Assembly (NCBI GenBank): GCA_041393395.1
Contig: JAWKKG010000003.1
Location: 372,001-436,000, forward strand
Direction of reading: 5' to 3'
Length of the DNA: 64,000 nt
From: JAGQIB01 sp041393395
GTDB taxonomy: Bacteria; ARS69
The position numbers and the translations under genes were made by a program. Below are positions 59,142 to 64,000 of the stretch, in pieces; position 1 is the first letter of the stretch, and every line of letters begins with the position of its first letter. The notes beneath the pieces were generated by a model. That model was not told the DNA's origin. It was given only the letters and a program-made list of their open reading frames with translations, and made no database searches.

Positions 59142-61733
59142 GTGACTCGAACCGCGCGCCGAATCCCCTGCGTTCTCTCGCTCTTCGCCGTACTCACTCT
59201 CCTCGCGGGCGAGGACCTCCCGACCCCCGCGCCTTCCGCGGCGACGTCCGAGTCCCGGGAGGCGCTCCCCGCCGAGGAAGACGCCTTCCCCAGCGACTGG
59301 TTCCTGCGCCAGCGCGCCTGGCCGCAGGACGACGTGCCGGCGTCCGCGCGACTCGCCGCGTTCCAGGAGGCGCGCGCGCTGCGCTCGCTCGCGCGTGGTG
59401 CCGGCGGGTGGCAGTCCGTCGGGCCGACGAACGTCGGCGGGCGGATCACGGACGTCGCGTGTCATCCCACGGACCCGAACACGGTCTACGTCGGCGCCGC
59501 GAGCGGCGGCGTGTGGAAGACGACGAACGGGGGCGTCGCGTGGACGCCGCTGTTCGACGAGCAGCCCACTCTCTCGATCGCGTCCATCGCGCTCGATCCC
59601 GCGAACCCGAACACGGTGTACGTCGCGACCGGCGAGCCGAACGGCGGCGGCGGGAGCGTTACGTACGGCGGCTACGGCGTGTTCCGCTCCACGGACGCGG
59701 GCGCCACCTGGACGATCCTCGGACCGGACTCGCCGTACTGCGGCCGCGTGGTCGTGGATCCCTCGGACTCGAACCGGTTGTTCGTGGCCGGGCTCGGCTC
59801 GCTGTGGTCGCCCGGCCCGGATCGCGGTCTGTACCGCAGCACGAATGCGGGTGCCACCTGGGAGACCGTCCTGTTCGTGAACAACGACACGGGCTTCGTG
59901 GACGTGGTGATCGATCCCACAAACCCGAGTCGCGTGTACGCCGCCGCCTGGGAGCGCACGCGCGGGCCGAACTATCTGGACTACGGCGGCGACGGCAGCG
60001 GCATCTGGCGCTCCACCGATGGCGGCACCACGTGGGCCGAGCTCACGGCGGGCCTGCCCGCCGGCCCCGGCGTCGGCCGCATCGGACTCGCGCTCGCGCC
60101 GTCTTCCCCGCTCACGCTGTACGCGATCTACGCGGATGCGAGTCCCGGCTACTTCCTCGGCGTGTACAAGACCACGAACGGCGGGACGACCTGGACGCAG
60201 ACGAACGACGGCGCCCTCGTCGACGTGTACGCATCCTACGGCTGGTGGTTCGGCAACCTGCGCGTGGATCCCGCGGACGCGAACCGCGTGTTCGTGCTCG
60301 GCTTCGACTTCTGGCGGACGACGAACGGCGGCTCGAGCTGGTCGTTCGCGGGCGGTTCGATGCACGTGGATCACCACGGGCTCGCGTTCGCGCCCGGCGG
60401 CTCGATCTGGGAGGGCAACGACGGCGGCGTGTACCGCTCCACGAACGGCGGCACCGCGTGGACCCACGTCGCGAATCTCGCGATCACGCAGTTCTACGGC
60501 GTGGAGGTGGACGAGCAGTTCCCCGAGCGTCGCTACGGCGGCGCGCAGGACAACGGCACGATCCGCACGCTCACCGGCGCCTCGGACGACTGGCAGCAGA
60601 TCTTCGGCGGCGACGGGCTGCAGTGCCGGGTCGATCCGGGGAACGACCAGAACGTCTGGGTGGAGTACCAGTACGGGAATCTCTTCCGTTCGACGAACGG
60701 CGGCACCACGTTCCAGAGCGCGACCAGCGGACTCGTCGGCCGCCGCAACTGGTCCATGCCGTACGAGCTGCACCCGGTCAACGCCCAGACGCTGTTCGCC
60801 GGCACGGATCGCGTGCACCGCAGCACGAACGGCGCCGCGGGCTGGACCTCGATCTCGCCGGACCTCACCGACGGCGACGGCGGCCTCGGCGGCTACGTCT
60901 TCGGCACGATCACCACGCTGGCGGTCTCACCGTCGGATCCCGCGCGAATCCTGATCGGTACGGACGACGCGAACGTCTGGATGACGCTGAACGGTGGCAC
61001 GAACTGGAACCGCCTCGACAAGCCGCCGATCCCGGAGCGCTGGATCACCCGCGCGGCCTTCGATCCGTTCGACCACGACGTCGCTTACGTCACCGTGTCA
61101 GGTTTCCGCTGGAACGAGTACGAGCCGCACGTGCTCCGCACCACGGATCGCGGATTCACCTGGAGCGACATCAGCGGCAACCTGCCGCAGGCTCCCGTGA
61201 ACGATATCGTGCCCGACCCGCTGACCGGCGCGCTCTACGTGGCGAGCGACTTCGGCGTGTACGTGACGAACGATCTCGGCGCGACGTGGTCCGCGCTCGG
61301 CACCGGTCTCCCGAACGTGGTCGTCACGGATCTCGAGCTGCATCAGCCGTCGCGCACGCTCACGGCGGCGACGTTCGGGCGCTCGCAATGGACGTTCGAT
61401 CTGGACGAGCTCTCGGTGGACACGCCGGAGATCGCCGGCGTCGAGGAAGCCGGTCTGGCGCTCGCACTGCCGCGTCCGAATCCCGCGCGGCCCGGCCACG
61501 TCGTTCAGCTCGCGTGGACGCAGGTCCGTGCGGGCGACACGCGCCTCGACGTCGTGGATGTCACCGGCCGACGCGTCGTCACTCTCGCGAATGGCCCGCA
61601 CGCGGCCGGCACGCACGAAGCGCGCTGGGACGGACGCACGAACGCCGGCACGCGCGCGGCGGCCGGCGTCTACTTCGCGCGTTTGCAGGTCGGCGACCGC
61701 GTCGTCACCCGGAAGATCCAGCGCGTCGACTAG
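59142..61733 (+). CDS. Secreted BNR/Asp-box (VPS10/sortilin-like) double propeller with FlgD domain
   Basis: 863 aa from a GTG with GGAGG upstream. A signal peptide is followed by a pro-region, then Asp-box repeats of the form Y-x-S-T-N/D-G-G-x-T-W (VWKTTNGGVAWTPL, VFRSTDAGATWTIL, IWRSTDGGTTWAEL, VYKTTNGGTTWTQT and more) filling about residues 85-760: probably two seven-bladed propellers as in GH74 xyloglucanases and sortilin. The acid residues of GH74 cannot be placed, so binding rather than hydrolysis may be its role. The last 85 residues are a FlgD-like domain (PNPARPGHVV, RWDGRTNAG, AAGVYFARL). Confidence 0.85.
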   Translation: MTRTARRIPCVLSLFAVLTLLAGEDLPTPAPSAATSESREALPAEEDAFPSDWFLRQRAWPQDDVPASARLAAFQEARALRSLARGAGGWQSVGPTNVGGRITDVACHPTDPNTVYVGAASGGVWKTTNGGVAWTPLFDEQPTLSIASIALDPANPNTVYVATGEPNGGGGSVTYGGYGVFRSTDAGATWTILGPDSPYCGRVVVDPSDSNRLFVAGLGSLWSPGPDRGLYRSTNAGATWETVLFVNNDTGFVDVVIDPTNPSRVYAAAWERTRGPNYLDYGGDGSGIWRSTDGGTTWAELTAGLPAGPGVGRIGLALAPSSPLTLYAIYADASPGYFLGVYKTTNGGTTWTQTNDGALVDVYASYGWWFGNLRVDPADANRVFVLGFDFWRTTNGGSSWSFAGGSMHVDHHGLAFAPGGSIWEGNDGGVYRSTNGGTAWTHVANLAITQFYGVEVDEQFPERRYGGAQDNGTIRTLTGASDDWQQIFGGDGLQCRVDPGNDQNVWVEYQYGNLFRSTNGGTTFQSATSGLVGRRNWSMPYELHPVNAQTLFAGTDRVHRSTNGAAGWTSISPDLTDGDGGLGGYVFGTITTLAVSPSDPARILIGTDDANVWMTLNGGTNWNRLDKPPIPERWITRAAFDPFDHDVAYVTVSGFRWNEYEPHVLRTTDRGFTWSDISGNLPQAPVNDIVPDPLTGALYVASDFGVYVTNDLGATWSALGTGLPNVVVTDLELHQPSRTLTAATFGRSQWTFDLDELSVDTPEIAGVEEAGLALALPRPNPARPGHVVQLAWTQVRAGDTRLDVVDVTGRRVVTLANGPHAAGTHEARWDGRTNAGTRAAAGVYFARLQVGDRVVTRKIQRVD

Positions 61734-61745
61734 ACTGCCGCCGCT

Positions 61746-61761
61746 TGGCATGCGAAATGCA
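61746..61761 (+). promoter_or_regulatory. sigma54-type promoter before the lectin-fold gene
   Basis: TGGCATGCGAAATGCA matches the consensus TGGCAYRNNNNTTGCW except for one base (A for the first T of TTGC), and the invariant GG and GC are 10 nt apart. It lies 73 bp before the ATG at 61834. A sigma54 activator is encoded at 14465-16885. Confidence 0.45.
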
Positions 61762-61833
61762 GGGTCTCCCCCCGGCCGGCAGCGGGCGCGCACGGAGCGC
61801 GTCCGCCTTTGCCACCCAGTCGGGAGACGACGC

Positions 61834-62682
61834 ATGCTGAGGTACGGTCACGCCTTTGCAGCTTTGCTCGTGATGTCGCTCGTTCTCTCGCCCATCGGCG
61901 TCGCTTCGGCGTACACCTTGACGCTTCTCGAGGACGATTTCGTGAGTCTCGACGACCACTGGATGTGGGACGTCGGCACCACGGGTTCGGGTACCGCCCG
62001 CATCTCCGGGCCGAACGCGAACCTCTTCATCGAGAGCGGGGTGCAGTCGGGCACGTCGACCTGGGCCGAGAGTGTTCTGTCCTATGACACTTCCACCGGA
62101 TCCGTTCACGTTCTGGACATCCGGTGCGCGTCGCTTCACCCGGCTTCGGGTCCGGGCGACACGTCGTTCTGGGGTTTCCGGCACCGGGTCGGGTCGGTCG
62201 AGTTCTCGATCGGCTACGCCGTGCGCTGGACCCCGATGGGCACCCAGATCGAGGCGCGGGTCCGCAACGGGAGCGTGACGCAGGCCGCGTTCGTGCCCGG
62301 GGTCGATCCGCTCGCCATGACCAGCTACGGGATCGAGGTCGTGGACAACCACGCCACGTTCTACGTGAACGGGACCCAGGTGTGGGACATCCAGAGCAGC
62401 GCCGTGCCGCAGGGTCTGCTCCACATCGACCTCGAGAAGATCTCGGCCGGTCGGAACAAGATCCTCGTGGTGGACTCGGTCCGCCTGCAGGAGATCGTGG
62501 CTCCCGTCGCGAGCACGTTCGCGGGCGCCGAGCTCGATCGCCCGGACCGCAAGCCGGCCGCGACGCTCGCGGGCCACGGCGAAGGCATGGCGCCGGAGCT
62601 GCTCGAGCCGGCCGAGCCGGCGGGCCGCGCCGCGTCCGTCGAGGACCGGAGCTGGGCCGCGATCAAGAGCGACTGGCGGTAG
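61834..62682 (+). CDS. Secreted lectin-fold (LamG/ConA-like) protein ending in an SW-IK motif
   Basis: 282 aa. Signal peptide (GVASA/Y). Residues about 30-225 look like a concanavalin-type beta-sandwich (EDDFVSLDDHWMWDVG, FWGFRHRVGSVEFSI, YGIEVVDNHATFYVNG, LLHIDLEKISAGRNKILVVDS), similar to extracellular glycan-binding domains. A disordered Ala/Glu/Pro-rich linker leads to the end DRSWAAIKSDWR, which parallels the end of the beta-helix protein at 58435. No enzyme residues seen. Confidence 0.7.
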   Translation: MLRYGHAFAALLVMSLVLSPIGVASAYTLTLLEDDFVSLDDHWMWDVGTTGSGTARISGPNANLFIESGVQSGTSTWAESVLSYDTSTGSVHVLDIRCASLHPASGPGDTSFWGFRHRVGSVEFSIGYAVRWTPMGTQIEARVRNGSVTQAAFVPGVDPLAMTSYGIEVVDNHATFYVNGTQVWDIQSSAVPQGLLHIDLEKISAGRNKILVVDSVRLQEIVAPVASTFAGAELDRPDRKPAATLAGHGEGMAPELLEPAEPAGRAASVEDRSWAAIKSDWR

Positions 62683-62774
62683 GGGACGCGCGTGCCGCTC
62701 CGGGACCCCGGGGCGACTCGAACGGGGGGACGGGCCGCGAGGTCCGTCCCCTTCGTCACGAACGGGCGTTCACC

Positions 62775-62803
62775 TTGACTCCCCGGGCCGCCCGGGCTAC
62801 CCT
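62775..62803 (+). promoter_or_regulatory. sigma70 promoter of the pyr operon
   Basis: TTGACT (62775-62780), 17-nt spacer and TACCCT (62798-62803), the best sigma70-like match in the window. It lies 213 bp before pyrR, leaving room for an attenuator. Confidence 0.7.
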
Positions 62804-62824
62804 GCCTTCGCTGGTGAATGCCCA

Positions 62825-62856
62825 CCTTTAATCCGGTCCCGTGAGGCCGGAAAGGG
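62825..62856 (+). promoter_or_regulatory. PyrR-binding anti-antiterminator hairpin
   Basis: Outer pairs CCTTT/AAAGG and inner pairs CCGG/CCGG enclose TCCCGTGAGG, a close match to the PyrR-binding loop (GTCC-x-G-x-GAGGC-like). With UMP bound, PyrR would hold this hairpin and favour the terminator downstream. Confidence 0.7.
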
Positions 62857-62897
62857 TCGGTCCGGAGCGTCCGCGCCCTCGCGCGGGCCCCTTGCCT

Positions 62898-62933
62898 CCG
62901 CCCGGTCCCGTCTCGCGGCCGTGGCGGTTTTTT
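62898..62933 (+). terminator. Attenuator terminator of the pyr operon
   Basis: CCGCC-CGG pairs with CCG-GGCGG around a loop and is followed by six T (62928-62933). It lies after the PyrR hairpin and 82 bp before the pyrR start, as in PyrR-regulated attenuators. Confidence 0.7.
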
Positions 62934-63015
62934 GTGCCCGCCCCGGTCGCCCGGCGGTCCGGGCATCTGGCGAAGCCGCCCCTTTCCCCCTCCCGTCCCG
63001 GTTCGGGAGGTACCG

Positions 63016-63606
63016 ATGAGCGATCCCGCCGAAACCGACGGCGCCCCGCTTCGCCACATGACGGAGAAGGCGCGCATCATGTCGTCCGACGACATGCGCC
63101 GCGCCATCTCGCGACTCTCCCACGAGATCCTCGAGCGCAACGGCGGCCCGCACGGCATCGTGATCTGCGGCATCCGCACGCGCGGCCAGTTCCTGGCCGA
63201 GCGGATCGTGCGCAAGGTGAAGGAGATCGAGGGCGTGCAGCCGCCGCTCGGGATCCTGGACATCACGCTGTACCGCGACGATCTGCAGACCGTGGCGAAG
63301 CAGCCGGTCGTGCGCTCGACCGAGATCCCGGTGTCGATCGTGGACAAGCACGTGATCCTCGTGGACGACGTGCTCTACACCGGTCGCACGATCCGCGCGG
63401 CGATGGACGAGGTGATCGACTTCGGTCGGCCGCGCACGATCCAGCTCGCGGTGCTCATCGACCGCGGACACCGCGAGTTCCCGATCCGCGCGGACTTCGT
63501 GGGCAAGAACGTGCCGACCGCGCAGAACGAGGTGGTCAAGGTGCAGTTCGAGGAAGTGGACGGAGCCGACTCCGTCGTCGTCTGCGAGCTGGAGGAGCTG
63601 GGATGA
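63016..63606 (+). CDS. pyrR: Bifunctional pyr operon regulator / uracil phosphoribosyltransferase PyrR
   Basis: 196 aa. The PRPP loop is KHVILVDDVLYTGRTIRAAMD, and GIRTRGQFLAERI, LDITLYRDD and VGKNVPTAQNE are PyrR landmarks. It binds the leader of pyr mRNA when UMP is high and also makes UMP from uracil and PRPP. GGGAGGT lies 4 nt before the ATG; its stop overlaps the pyrB start (ATGA). Confidence 0.95.
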   Translation: MSDPAETDGAPLRHMTEKARIMSSDDMRRAISRLSHEILERNGGPHGIVICGIRTRGQFLAERIVRKVKEIEGVQPPLGILDITLYRDDLQTVAKQPVVRSTEIPVSIVDKHVILVDDVLYTGRTIRAAMDEVIDFGRPRTIQLAVLIDRGHREFPIRADFVGKNVPTAQNEVVKVQFEEVDGADSVVVCELEELG

Positions 63607-64000
63607 TCTCCGAACGCAAGTCGCTGCTCGGAATCCGCGAGCTCGAGCCCGAGGAGATCCTCGAGATCCTGGACGCAGCCGAGCCGTTCAAGGAAGTGCA
63701 GTCGCGATCCATCAAGAAGGTACCGGCTCTGCGCGGCATCACGGTGGTGAATCTCTTCTTCGAGAACTCCACGCGCACCCGCTCCAGCTTCGAGATCGCG
63801 GAGAAGCGTCTCTCGGCCGACGTACTGAACTTCTCGGTGTCCACGTCCTCCGTGGCGAAGGGCGAGTCGCTGCGCGATACCGCGCAGAACATCGAGGCCA
63901 TGAACGCGAACATGATCGTGATGCGGCACGCGTCGTCGGGCGCCTGCCACTTCCTCGATCGCCACGTGCGCGCGCGCGTGATCAACGCCGGCGACGGCCA
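63603..64000 (+). CDS. pyrB: Aspartate carbamoyltransferase catalytic subunit (N-terminal part)
   Basis: The first 132 residues are in the window. ITVVNLFFENSTRTRSSFE holds the carbamoyl-phosphate loop S-T-R-T-R, and NFSVSTSSVAKGESLRDTAQ contains the Ser and Lys of the adjacent subunit loop. It forms carbamoyl-aspartate, the first committed step of pyrimidine synthesis. The gene runs off the right edge. Dihydroorotase would be expected next. Confidence 0.95.
   Translation, partial: MISERKSLLGIRELEPEEILEILDAAEPFKEVQSRSIKKVPALRGITVVNLFFENSTRTRSSFEIAEKRLSADVLNFSVSTSSVAKGESLRDTAQNIEAMNANMIVMRHASSGACHFLDRHVRARVINAGDG

Overview
The window is very G+C-rich, densely coding DNA from a diderm bacterium. 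Five secreted proteins end in a FlgD-like Ig domain of the T9SS/FCB type (core W-D-G-R/G-V-Y-F, at the ends of the genes finishing at 5622, 34478, 36223, 57143 and 61733). There are also lipoproteins, an OmpA protein and an alginate-export-like barrel. This suggests the Fibrobacteres-Chlorobi-Bacteroidetes periphery, for example a Candidatus Eisenbacteria/Krumholzibacteria-like lineage. That placement is inference; no rRNA marker is present.

Layout. 1-3.1 kb: end of a polysaccharide operon (flippase, asparagine-synthase-like enzyme, partial membrane protein). 3.2-5.6 kb: beta-helix lipoprotein and a secreted PQQ-type sugar dehydrogenase. 5.6-11 kb: minus-strand operon of two alkaline-phosphatase-superfamily enzymes, a 64-aa protein and a YidC/EMC3-like membrane protein. 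11-23 kb: OmpA protein, sulfotransferase, metallo-hydrolase, TPR-sigma54 activator, FKBP, aminotransferase, aldo/keto reductase, LysM protein, GNAT and a radical SAM protein. 23.1-37.8 kb: a ten-gene plus-strand cluster of three glycosyltransferases, an ABC exporter, two APH-fold kinases, an alginate-export-like barrel, two secreted five-repeat proteins and a sulfatase-fold enzyme. 37.8-39.0 kb: a complete IS with 23-bp inverted repeats. 39-44.9 kb: minus-strand module of sigma factor, soluble zinc-binding anti-sigma-like protein, TPR-CHAT caspase-like protease and lipoprotein subtilase. 44.9-47.2 kb: STT3/AglB/PglB-like oligosaccharyltransferase. 47-51 kb: housekeeping enzymes and a structured, possibly non-coding element. 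51-62.7 kb: secreted proteins (degenerate transglutaminase, M6-type protease with beta-helix, beta-helix protein, DNRLRE protein, BNR/sortilin propeller, lectin-fold protein). 62.8-64 kb: pyrR-pyrB with a PyrR attenuator.

How it may fit together. Four sites share the layout CGTATCTGG, a 17-18 bp gap counted from CGTATC, then GTCTGT/A. Each lies 30-50 bp before a start codon on the coding strand: before the beta-helix lipoprotein (3930), the large glycan/export operon (23097), the subtilase (40402) and the anti-sigma/CHAT pair (43993). They look like promoters of one alternative sigma factor, most simply the one encoded at 44217-44846, which itself has a sigma70-like promoter. If so, the sigma factor, the CHAT and subtilisin proteases and a distant envelope-glycan operon form one regulon. 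I consider this the best candidate for an undescribed system here.
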